Below, piece after piece: positions 1 to 6,892 of a DNA stretch of 14,325 nt. The stretch is from Actinomycetota bacterium (lineage in GTDB: Bacteria > Actinomycetota > Actinomycetes > Streptosporangiales > Streptosporangiaceae), in NCBI GenBank assembly GCA_003168295.1, contig PMST01000606.1, forward strand, positions 1 through 14,325. Reading direction: 5' to 3'. How positions within the stretch are numbered: the first letter of the stretch is position 1; every line of letters starts with the position of its first letter. The notes under the pieces are model-generated. The model did not search any database and was not told where the DNA came from. It worked only from the letters and a program-made list of their open reading frames with translations. Made by a program: the position numbers and the translations under genes.

Positions 1-1179
1 CGGCTGCGGCTGGGCACCCGGGCCGTCGAGCTGGCCACGCCGGCCGGCCAGCCGCTAGCCGCGGTACTCGGCCGGGTGTGGCGGATCGATGCCGCCTACC
101 AGCTGCTGAACCTCGAGGCGGTGGACGCGGAGATCGCCCAGATCGCGCAGCTCGCTGACTCGACCCGGCTGCCGCTGGCCCGCTGGCACCTGCTGCGCCA
201 GCAGGCCTCCCGGGCGGCGCTGGCCGGCCAGCTCGCCGTGGCCCGGGACCGGTCGGCCGAAGCCCGTCGGCTTGCCTTCCGGATCCAGGACCTGTCCGGT
301 GCGGGCCTGTCGTACGTATTCGCCGTCTGGCTGGCGGTCCTCCGCGGTGACGCCGGGGAAATCCCCGCGGACTTCTTCGACGTCGCCGCGGCCGCTCCGC
401 CGATACCGATCGTCAGGGCCCCGCTGGCCAGGGCACTGTTCGCCGTCGGCCGGACCGACGAGGCCCAGGCGGTCTACGAGACCCTCCGCCAGCTGCCCGC
501 CGCGGGTGACAAAGACATCAGGACCTTCGGCGCACTCACCCAGCTGATGGACCTGATCATCGCCTTCCGCGACAACGAGATGGCACAGGCCACCTACGAC
601 CTGGTCCACGCCCGTGTCAACGACTCGGGAGCCACCGGCACCGGCCTGGTATTCCTGTCCGGTTCGGCGCACTGGCCGCTTGGCCGGCTAGCCGCGCTGC
701 TCGGCCGCACCGAGGAGGCGCTCGGCCACTTTGCCGCCGCCGTGACGATCGACACCCGGCTCGGAGCCAGGCCCCTGGTCGCCATGGTCAGGCTCGACTG
801 GGCCGGCGCCCTGAGAACGCGGGCCGCCCGCGGCGACTACGCGCAGGCCCGGTTGCTCGCCTGGCAGGCCGCCACCGAGGCACGCCGCCTCGACATGCCC
901 GGCCCGGCCGACCGCGCCGAACGGCTCGTCAACGACCTGGATCAGGCCATCAGGGCCGGTGATCCGCTGACCCCACGCGAACGGGAAATCGCGGAGCTGG
1001 CCTCGGCCGGGATCACTAACCGCGCGATCGCCGCCCAGCTGGTGCTCTCCGAACGGACCGTCGAGGGACACGTGCGAAGCATCCTGGCCAAGCTGCAGCT
1101 GACCAACCGAACCGAACTCGCGGCCTGGACGCTCCGAAGCCCCGGCCTCCGGTCGGATTTCCCGTCCGCAGACCGATGA
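1..1179 (+). CDS. LuxR-family (LAL-type) transcriptional regulator, 5' truncated
   Basis: The frame is open from the first base of the window, so the N-terminus (in this family usually an AAA/STAND ATPase domain) lies outside it; the GTG at 76 is probably internal. The visible 392 residues are an Ala/Leu/Arg-rich helical region of TPR type (about 1-310) followed by a LuxR/GerE helix-turn-helix at about 323-378. That domain shows the family signature LTPREREIAELA, the TNRAIAAQL turn and the recognition helix SERTVEGHVRSILAKL. It should act as a DNA-binding response regulator in the cytoplasm; in LAL proteins nucleotide and ligand binding by the N-terminal part controls the C-terminal HTH. The stop codon overlaps the ATG of the next ORF (ATGA), suggesting co-translation. 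The target is not evident. The family call is secure; the LAL subtype is inferred from the long helical region. Confidence 0.9.
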   Translation, partial: RLRLGTRAVELATPAGQPLAAVLGRVWRIDAAYQLLNLEAVDAEIAQIAQLADSTRLPLARWHLLRQQASRAALAGQLAVARDRSAEARRLAFRIQDLSGAGLSYVFAVWLAVLRGDAGEIPADFFDVAAAAPPIPIVRAPLARALFAVGRTDEAQAVYETLRQLPAAGDKDIRTFGALTQLMDLIIAFRDNEMAQATYDLVHARVNDSGATGTGLVFLSGSAHWPLGRLAALLGRTEEALGHFAAAVTIDTRLGARPLVAMVRLDWAGALRTRAARGDYAQARLLAWQAATEARRLDMPGPADRAERLVNDLDQAIRAGDPLTPREREIAELASAGITNRAIAAQLVLSERTVEGHVRSILAKLQLTNRTELAAWTLRSPGLRSDFPSADR

Positions 1180-1505
1180 GCTTCCCGATCCGAGACGTCT
1201 GCATGGATGACAGCCCGCGGGCGTTCGGGCCGGGAGACGACGCTGCGGTGAAAGCACGAAAACTCGACTCGTTCCGTGCGGCGGACCTGCATCTGATGGG
1301 GCGTGCTACGTACGAGGAAATGGCCGGGTTCTGGCCCACCTCCGACGACGAGTACGCGGCACCGATGAACGACATTCCCAAGGTCGTGTTCTCCAAGACG
1401 CTCCCGCTGTTCGCGGGACTTACCGCGCCCATCGTGCTCGACCTCATCGAGGCACGGGCCTATGGTGACGGCGCGGTGCTCCATGTCTACCGGCCGGCGA
1501 CCTGA
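1176..1505 (+). pseudogene. DHFR/RibD C-terminal-domain reductase, internally deleted
   Basis: 109 codons with clear pieces of the dihydrofolate reductase-like RibD_C family, which usually has about 180-200 residues. Residues 36-72 carry the conserved LMGRATYEEMAGFWP block and MNDIPKVVFSKTL. The text then jumps straight to PLFAGLTAPIVLDLIEARAY and LHVYRP, which is the extreme C-terminus of the family. The roughly 70-80 residues normally in between, including the Gly-rich cofactor loop and the GLVDE segment, are absent although the frame is kept. The N-terminal strand with the SLDG motif is also not recognisable. It overlaps the regulator stop by 4 nt. The product is very unlikely to bind NADPH, so I call a pseudogene; a short stable protein cannot be excluded. 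It converges on the dehydrogenase gene with only 4 nt between stops. Confidence 0.75.
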
Positions 1506-1509
1506 TGAG

Positions 1510-2487
1510 TCAGGACTGGCCGATGAGGCCCAGCGAGACCGTCCACAATTCCTGCGCGATGTCGGGGTCGATCGCCCACTGCTTGACGCCGTGGCTGTTT
1601 TGGAACAGGTCAGCGTCGTTGGGCACGGTGCGGGCCTCGCGGCCGTCGTCAAGGTAGTGGCCGCCGGTGCGGGCGAATTCAGGGGCGACCGCCGCGACCA
1701 GGGTGGTGGCGGCCCCCTGCTGGGCAGTCTTGTAGACAAATACTCCCGCTGCCTCGGCTTCGGCCAGGTAATCCTGCTGCTTCTGCGTGAAGTGCCGTTG
1801 CAGCCCGGTGGCGACGCCGCCGGGATTGACGGCGTTGGCGACGATGCCTTCCGGGGCCCAGCGGCGGGTGGCTTCGACCGCGAACAACGAGGTGGCGGTC
1901 TTGGACTGCGCGTAGGCCGCCTGCGGATCGTAATCACGCCGGTCGAACTGGATGTCGTCGAACACGATCGGTGAGCGCATGTGCGCCCCGGAGGTGAGCG
2001 AGACGATGCGGGCCTCGCCCCGTTCGCCGGCGCCCGCCGCGAGGGCGTCATGCAACCCCAGGCTCAGGGCAAAATGGCCAAGGTAATTGGTGGCGAACTG
2101 CAGTTCCCACCCTTCCGCGGTTCGGGCCAGGGCGGGCGGAATGACCCCGGCGTTGTTCACCAGCAGATGCAGCGGGCCATTCCAGCTCTGGACGAAGCTG
2201 GCCACCGCGGCGGGGTCAGAGAGGTCCAGGGCGGCGACGTGCACTCCATCCCTGCCGGTCGACTGCGCGATATCCTCGGCGGCCTTGTGCCCGGCGTCGG
2301 TGTTGCGGACGGCAAGGGTTACCTCGGCGCCGGCCCGGGCGAGGGAGCGGGCGGTCTCTACGCCGATGCCGGACGAGGCCCCGGTGACGACGGCACGGAC
2401 GCCGCTGAGATCGACACCGGCAACGACGTCATCAGCGGTGCTCGTGGCGTCGAAGCGGGTCGTGATGAGAGGGCTGTTCGCTGGCAT
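1510..2487 (-). CDS. short-chain dehydrogenase/reductase (retinol dehydrogenase/WWOX-like)
   Basis: 325 residues, a normal length for the RDH/WWOX-like branch of the SDR superfamily, cytoplasmic NAD(P)-dependent oxidoreductases. Seen in the protein: Rossmann motif TGASSGIG at 35-42, NNAG at 111-114, the catalytic serine region IVSLTSGAH (Ser166) and YAQSK (Tyr192, Lys196), giving a complete Ser-Tyr-Lys active site. The ATG at 2487 is chosen because AGGAGG lies 5 nt upstream; the TTG one codon earlier would leave only 2 nt. It starts 33 nt after the rph stop on the same strand, so co-transcription with rph is likely. The substrate is not deducible; a role in modifying rifamycin or its phospho-product is possible but only inferred from position. 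Confidence 0.92.
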   Translation of the reverse strand: MPANSPLITTRFDATSTADDVVAGVDLSGVRAVVTGASSGIGVETARSLARAGAEVTLAVRNTDAGHKAAEDIAQSTGRDGVHVAALDLSDPAAVASFVQSWNGPLHLLVNNAGVIPPALARTAEGWELQFATNYLGHFALSLGLHDALAAGAGERGEARIVSLTSGAHMRSPIVFDDIQFDRRDYDPQAAYAQSKTATSLFAVEATRRWAPEGIVANAVNPGGVATGLQRHFTQKQQDYLAEAEAAGVFVYKTAQQGAATTLVAAVAPEFARTGGHYLDDGREARTVPNDADLFQNSHGVKQWAIDPDIAQELWTVSLGLIGQS

Positions 2488-2520
2488 CAAAGCCTCCTGA
2501 AAGCACAGATCGGTGGTCGC

Positions 2521-5118
2521 CTAAGGCAGGATCTCGATGTACCCGTCCGTTCCATGCACGCGGATCCGCTGTCCATCCCGGATCAGCTGGGTGGCATGCT
2601 CCACCCCCACGACGGCTGGCAAGCCGTACTCCCGTGCGATCACCGCGCCATGGGTCATCAGGCCCCCCACCTCCGTCACTAGGCCCTTGATCGCGACGAA
2701 CGCAGGCGTCCAGCTGGGGTCGGTATAGGCGGTGACCAGGATGTCGCCCGTTTCGAGATCGGCCTCGGCCATGTCCAGGATGACGCGAGCCCGTCCCTCG
2801 ACCGTCCCGGCGGAAACGGGCAGGCCGGTCAGCGCGCCGGCCGGGACGTCGGAGCGTCGGTACGTCCCGGCGACGGCCTCGCCATCGGAGGTGAGCACCC
2901 GGGGCGGGGTGAGCGCCTGATACGACCTGAACGCGTCCTTGCGCTGGCGGATGAGCTGGTCATCCACTTGGTTCGTGCGCACGACGTCGTGGAACTCCGC
3001 GAACCTGAGGTAGAAGATGTCTTCCTTCTCGCCGAGCACGTGGGCCTGGACGAGGCGTTCGGCCTCTGCCAGCAAGGCCTGCTTGTAGACGAAGTAGCGG
3101 CTGACCATGCCGTACTTCGGGTACTCCCGGTACCCGATGAAGCTCCGGACCCGGTCGATCATCCGCCTGACCTCTTCGGCCTTCCGCTCCCCGTCCGGCA
3201 GAGCCTGCAGTTGCTCCAGCACTTCCTGTTCCTTCGTCCACGCCTCCAGCCGGCCTTGCTCGAAGCGCCGCTCGCCGGCGCCCGGCTCGAAGTTCTTGAT
3301 GTTGCCTAGGATCATGGGCACGAGGGTGGTGGGGCGTTCGCTCCACCGTGGCCTGGTGATGTCGATCTCACCGACGCAGCGCATGCCGTACCTGTCGAGA
3401 TAGGCCTGAATGGCGTCCCGGGCTTCCCGTCCGCCTTCGAGTGGCGGCAGCGCGTCCAGGAAGTTCTCGTCCTTGACCTGCCGCAGGAATGCCACCACCT
3501 CCGGATGCGGGCGGATCACGTCAGCGACGTCCAGGAGGGCCAGCCCCATCTCCGACGTGATGTTGTGGGGGACGGATTGCGTGAGCGTGTCGGCCGCGTT
3601 CTTCTCGCCCAGCCAAGCCTGCAGTTGCTCGTTGAGCCACCACGTCGCTTGCATCGCCGCCATGATCACCTGATGGCTTTGCGGATCGAACAGGATCCGT
3701 CTCAGCTCCTGGATGTCCGCCAGGATGAAGTCGAGCAGCTCTGATCCGGACTTCGTCCGGATGTCGCGTTTCAGCGCGGCGATGGAAGCCTCGCTGCGCC
3801 CGATCAGCTCGGTGACGAGGGCCGGATCGGTCTCAATCGTGGCTGGCGCGACGCCAGGGACCGGCACGACGGGACCCCCGTCCGGGAGCGACGAGATGAA
3901 GCCGTCGCGTTCGAGGATGGTCTGCAGCGCGTCGCCGGTCAGCGGATCGGACTTCCCCACGACCTCCAGGAGGCCGGCGCGGCTCGCGGGCGAGGCCAGG
4001 ATCTGGGTGACGTCGACGAACAGGCGCCCGCCGGCCTCGGCCATGGGCCGGGGGGTCGTCAGCTGCCACAGGGAGAGCCCGAGGGGCTTCATGGGGTCGG
4101 TCATCATCTGCTGGTGACCGACGGAGAGGTAGACGTGGTTCCCCTGATCGCTGGTCGCGGGAATGGGAAACAGCGTCGTGATCGGCCGGCTCTGGACAAT
4201 CTGGAACCCATCGTCGACCAGGCACCATTCGATGTCCTGGGGATGGCCGAAGTGCGCTTCGATCCGCCGGCCCAGCTGAGCGAGCCGCACGATCTGCGCA
4301 TCGGTCAGTGCTGGCTGCTCCTGATTCTCTGGCTCGATCGCCAGTTCCCGCGTTCCGCCTGCAGGCCAGGCGTGGATGGCGAGCCGTTTGGTGCCGACCG
4401 CCTGGGCGAGAATTTCACCGTCCCGCACCGTGTAGACGTCCGGGTTCACCAGGCCGGCGACCAGGGCCTCGCCGAGGCCGAAGCTGGCCTCGATGGAGAC
4501 GACCTTCCGGTTGGAGGTGACGGGGTCGGCGGTGAAGAGGATGCCGGCCGCCTGCGGGAAGAGCATCTGCTGCACGACCACGGCCATGTAGACCTTCCGG
4601 TGGTCGAAGCCATTCCGCAGGCGGTAGGTCACGGCCCGCTCGGTGAACAAGGAGGCCCAGCATCGGCTGACGTCCTTGAGGATCGCAGCCGACCCTATGA
4701 CGTTCAGGTACGTGTCCTGCTGGCCCGCGAACGATGCCGTCGGCAAGTCCTCCGCCGTCGCGCTGGACCGGACGGCGTAGGCAGCTTGCCCGCCAAGCCG
4801 GGTGACCGCGCTGGTGACCGCCGCCGCCAGATCGCCAGGGATAGCGATCTCCTCGACGGTCCGGCGGATCTCCGCGCTGAGGGTGCCGATGGCCTGCCGG
4901 TCATCGGGGTCCAAGTGCCCCAGCCGATCGAGCTGATGGTCGATCCACGGGACCGTGGTCATGATCCGCCGGAAGGCTTCCGTCGTAATGCAAAAGCCAG
5001 GCGGCACTCGAATGCCTTCGATCCGTGAAAGCTCCCCCAGCTGCGCGCCCTTACCGCCAACGAGCGCGACCTGCGTCTTGTCGATCTCTTCGAGACCCAG
5101 CACGTAGCGCTCGATCAT
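2521..5118 (-). CDS. rph: rifamycin-inactivating phosphotransferase (Rph)
   Basis: 865 residues, the usual size for actinobacterial Rph. The enzyme transfers the beta-phosphate of ATP to the ansa-chain hydroxyl of rifamycins, releasing AMP and phosphate, and so protects RNA polymerase. An N-terminal PPDK-type ATP-binding domain (about 1-320) shows GGKGAQLGEL with Lys23, RSSATAEDLPTASFAGQQDT with Arg117, and DIEWCLVDDGFQIVQSRP. A helical rifamycin-binding domain follows (about 325-750). The C-terminal swivelling domain has GGLMTHGAVIAREYGLPAVV with the phospho-carrier histidine at 823. All key residues are present. The ATG at 5118 is preferred over the longer GTG frame at 5211: GGAGG sits 7 nt upstream and MIERYVL is the family start. 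PEP synthase is the nearest alternative, but the overall sequence follows Rph. Induction through the upstream RAE is expected. Confidence 0.93.
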   Translation of the reverse strand: MIERYVLGLEEIDKTQVALVGGKGAQLGELSRIEGIRVPPGFCITTEAFRRIMTTVPWIDHQLDRLGHLDPDDRQAIGTLSAEIRRTVEEIAIPGDLAAAVTSAVTRLGGQAAYAVRSSATAEDLPTASFAGQQDTYLNVIGSAAILKDVSRCWASLFTERAVTYRLRNGFDHRKVYMAVVVQQMLFPQAAGILFTADPVTSNRKVVSIEASFGLGEALVAGLVNPDVYTVRDGEILAQAVGTKRLAIHAWPAGGTRELAIEPENQEQPALTDAQIVRLAQLGRRIEAHFGHPQDIEWCLVDDGFQIVQSRPITTLFPIPATSDQGNHVYLSVGHQQMMTDPMKPLGLSLWQLTTPRPMAEAGGRLFVDVTQILASPASRAGLLEVVGKSDPLTGDALQTILERDGFISSLPDGGPVVPVPGVAPATIETDPALVTELIGRSEASIAALKRDIRTKSGSELLDFILADIQELRRILFDPQSHQVIMAAMQATWWLNEQLQAWLGEKNAADTLTQSVPHNITSEMGLALLDVADVIRPHPEVVAFLRQVKDENFLDALPPLEGGREARDAIQAYLDRYGMRCVGEIDITRPRWSERPTTLVPMILGNIKNFEPGAGERRFEQGRLEAWTKEQEVLEQLQALPDGERKAEEVRRMIDRVRSFIGYREYPKYGMVSRYFVYKQALLAEAERLVQAHVLGEKEDIFYLRFAEFHDVVRTNQVDDQLIRQRKDAFRSYQALTPPRVLTSDGEAVAGTYRRSDVPAGALTGLPVSAGTVEGRARVILDMAEADLETGDILVTAYTDPSWTPAFVAIKGLVTEVGGLMTHGAVIAREYGLPAVVGVEHATQLIRDGQRIRVHGTDGYIEILP

Positions 5119-5219
5119 CGCGATACCTCCAGGGTTACCGTGCTCGGCTGCACTGCGATGGCCGGCTGAGCCTGCGGCATGACAGGCTCCGCCGAACCTC
5201 GCGTTTGGCACGCCCTCAT
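5115..5219 (-). CDS. putative 34-aa leader peptide translationally coupled to rph
   Basis: Directly upstream of rph, an ATG at 5219 is preceded 5 nt away by the best ribosome site in the region (GGAGGAGGAAGGA, complement of about 5225-5237). The frame reads MRACQTRGSAEPVMPQ... for 34 codons and its TGA overlaps the rph ATG as ATGA. The rph ribosome site (GGAGG) lies inside the last codons of this ORF, the classical geometry of translational coupling. The peptide has no recognised domain, membrane segment or codon run typical of amino-acid attenuation. It may serve only to bring ribosomes to the rph start. Its existence is seen in sequence; its translation is inferred. Confidence 0.5.
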   Translation of the reverse strand: MRACQTRGSAEPVMPQAQPAIAVQPSTVTLEVSR

Positions 5220-5313
5220 CTCGTTCCTTCCTCCTCCGCGCGAGTCATACCTCGACAACACCCGCACGCACCTTCGGGATCACCCATTCCATAAATTTCG
5301 GGCCCGGCCTGCG

Positions 5314-5344
5314 ATTATGCGCCACGACCGGGGTCTTGCGGCAA
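5314..5344 (-). promoter_or_regulatory. candidate rph promoter within the RAE
   Basis: On the minus strand the RAE supplies a -35-like TTGCCG (5344-5339) and, after 19 bp, a -10-like CATAAT (5319-5314). Transcription would start near 5307, leaving a leader of about 190 nt that contains the small coupled ORF. The spacer is 1-2 bp longer than optimal. A weaker alternative -10, TATGAC, sits at 5249-5244 just before the leader ORF ribosome site. Confidence 0.4.
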
Positions 5345-5350
5345 GCCCCC
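5330..5350. promoter_or_regulatory. rifamycin-associated element (RAE)
   Basis: A near-perfect inverted repeat: CTTGC (5335-5339), one central G, GCAAG (5341-5345), flanked by GGGG plus T on the left and a C-run on the right. This corresponds to the roughly 19-bp RAE known upstream of rifamycin-inactivating genes (rph, rox, arr, rgt) in actinomycetes, where it is needed for rifamycin induction. It lies about 210 bp upstream of the rph start on the divergent side, in a gene-poor gap. The inserted T in the left arm differs from the form I remember as consensus. Confidence 0.8.
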
Positions 5351-5364
5351 CGGTGCGCTATAGA
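5336..5364 (+). promoter_or_regulatory. candidate divergent promoter sharing the RAE
   Basis: On the plus strand the same RAE supplies TTGCGG (5336-5341), then exactly 17 bp, then TATAGA (5359-5364), a better-spaced sigma-70-type promoter than the one facing rph. Start of transcription would be near 5371, where an ATG occurs. No convincing gene follows; the transcript would run antisense into the PIN remnant and the Rieske gene. Confidence 0.4.
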
Positions 5365-5377
5365 TTGAAAATGGAGA

Positions 5378-5391
5378 GGAGTAGGTACTCC
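5378..5391. repeat. short inverted repeat at the start of the predicted divergent transcript
   Basis: GGAGTA (5378-5383), a 2-nt spacer GG, and TACTCC (5386-5391). Purine-rich and pyrimidine-rich flanks (GGAGA on the left, CTTTCC on the right) extend the dyad imperfectly. As RNA the 2-nt loop is too tight, so the inner pairs would open. It could be an operator or an early hairpin. Confidence 0.35.
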
Positions 5392-5508
5392 CTTTCCTTG
5401 CCGAACGGCTACTTCAGCGTGGTCGTGGCCGCCGCAGTGGCCCGCGGGGCAAGCACGGCGCTGACCTCCGAGCGGTCAGGCATCCCTCCCGGTCGGCAGC
5501 TCGCGGTG

Positions 5509-5646
5509 TCAGCGTGCGGAGCGCGTGACGATCCGCACCGCAGGCATCGCCGAGGCCAGCCGAAGGATGTCATCTGGATCGGCCGTCACGACAACCGCGC
5601 GGCCGTACATGGACGCCACAGCAACCGAATGGGCATCAACGATCGG
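5509..5646 (-). pseudogene. C-terminal remnant of a PIN-domain (VapC-type) toxin gene
   Basis: In the minus frame ending at the TGA 5511-5509 the sequence reads PIVDAHSVAVASMYGR, then AVVVTADPDDILRLA, then ends VRIVTRSAR. This is the typical last third of a VapC-like PIN nuclease: DAH with the third acidic residue, and the VVTxDPDD strand carrying the last. Nothing of the N-terminal two thirds (first Asp, MxE segment) and no VapB antitoxin is found; the upstream sequence becomes the end of the Rieske gene in another frame. A dead fragment of about 45 codons; family assignment is by motif only. Confidence 0.6.
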
Positions 5647-6670
5647 CGGAGATTCCGATCGGAGCACTGGCGGCCAGGCCGAGGCCACGCATGGCCTGGC
5701 GGTAGGCGACGGCTACTGCGTCGAAGCGCAGGTGGAGCTCGGCGGCCAGGTCGAATGGCACGCGCTCGGGTCGTTGTGATTCGACGACGACCTGGTCCTG
5801 ACCGAAGATGGTGTCTTCGAATTCACGGATCACCTGGTCCGGCTGATCGGTGTTGTAGTTGCGGCCGATGACCACATAGCCCGCGCAGCGGTCGGCCGCA
5901 ACTGGCTGTGAGGCGAAGAAATACACCATGCCACGTTGCCCGCCCCAGCCCAGCCGCAGCACGATCGTGTAGGGCAGGTGCAGTTCGTAGCGACTGCGCC
6001 GTTCCGGCGGCCCGGCCTGCTCGTTGGCGAACACCGGGAACTCTTCGGGGTTGGGTGCCTCAGGGCGCACGATCTCATACCGCAGCACGTGGCCGACGGC
6101 GTGCACCCGGTGGCGGGGAACCACCGGCCGCTGCGGGTCGCCGAGCAGCCCCGGATGAACCCAGGGGAAGTGCCCGAAGTCGGTGAAATTCTCCACCTGG
6201 CGGCCCGCGTCGCAGCGCCAGCGGTACGGTCCGGCTGAGACTAGCGCCCACTCGCCGGTTTCCAGTTCCGGGACCTCAGGCAGCGGCCACCGGGGTTCCT
6301 CTAGGGCGACCCAGATCAGCCCGTACCGTTCCTGCGCGCGGAAGGCCCGGACCCGGGCCTTGGCCGGGACCACCGCCGGATCCTCCTTTTGCGGGATCGC
6401 CACGCACCGGCCGTCAGCGCCGTACCGCCAGCCGTGGTAAGCGCACACCAATTCGTCGCCCTGAATCCAGCCCAGCGACAGCGCGGTGCCGCGGTGCACG
6501 CACAGATCGGACATCACCCGCGGCGCTCCCCCGGCCCCCCGCCAGACCACCAGCGGCTCACCGAGCAGGTCGGCGTGCACCGGGCGATCAGCCACTTCAC
6601 TGCCGAACGCGACGGGATGCCAGCACGCGCGCTGGGCAGCCAGGTCCGCGAACACTCCCGGTGAGTTCAC
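5636..6670 (-). CDS. Rieske [2Fe-2S] non-heme iron oxygenase, alpha-subunit type
   Basis: 344 residues from the GTG at 6670. The Rieske cluster ligands are Cys57-x-His59 (CVHRG) and Cys76-x2-His79 (CAYHGW). The mononuclear iron site is in ENFTDFGHFPWVHPG: Asp164, His167, His172, with an acidic C-terminal helix for the third ligand. This matches VanA/phthalate-type ring-hydroxylating or demethylating oxygenases, cytoplasmic enzymes that need a separate reductase; none is encoded here, and the substrate is unknown. The GTG start gives the family-like opening VNSPGVFADLAAQRACWHPV; an ATG at 6730 would add 20 unlikely residues without a ribosome site. The last residues (about SAPIGISADR) overlap the PIN remnant and may be replaced sequence. 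It is divergent from the metallopeptidase. Confidence 0.88.
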   Translation of the reverse strand: MNSPGVFADLAAQRACWHPVAFGSEVADRPVHADLLGEPLVVWRGAGGAPRVMSDLCVHRGTALSLGWIQGDELVCAYHGWRYGADGRCVAIPQKEDPAVVPAKARVRAFRAQERYGLIWVALEEPRWPLPEVPELETGEWALVSAGPYRWRCDAGRQVENFTDFGHFPWVHPGLLGDPQRPVVPRHRVHAVGHVLRYEIVRPEAPNPEEFPVFANEQAGPPERRSRYELHLPYTIVLRLGWGGQRGMVYFFASQPVAADRCAGYVVIGRNYNTDQPDQVIREFEDTIFGQDQVVVESQRPERVPFDLAAELHLRFDAVAVAYRQAMRGLGLAASAPIGISADR

Positions 6671-6892
6671 CGCCACCCCCAGACAGACGACGCCCGGCCC
6701 GGCCCAGACCACGACCGGGCCTGGCAGCATTGTGCGGCGTCAGGCCAGCGCCGGTCCAGTCGCAGCCAGCCGGCCGTCTGCGTTCCGCTATCCCGGAGAC
6801 GGCGGACCGCTGCTGCTATGTCGTTTCGTTCGTTTCTGTGGTTGGGTCGATACAGCGCAGTTGGTTCGGGTGGGATTGTGAGGAGATCTGAT

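Noticed and set aside
2488..2490. TTG start for the short-chain dehydrogenase
   Set aside because: It would leave 2 nt after AGGAGG; the next codon is ATG at proper spacing.
5119..5211. N-terminal extension of Rph to a GTG at 5211
   Set aside because: The added 31 residues are not family-like, and MIERYVL at 5118 has its own GGAGG at the right distance. The stretch fits the coupled leader ORF better.
5371..5871. Plus-strand ORF beginning at the predicted divergent start (leaderless ATG)
   Set aside because: Arg/Gly-rich shadow reading, largely antisense to the Rieske gene; no domain and no codon bias of its own. Kept only as a possible transcript.
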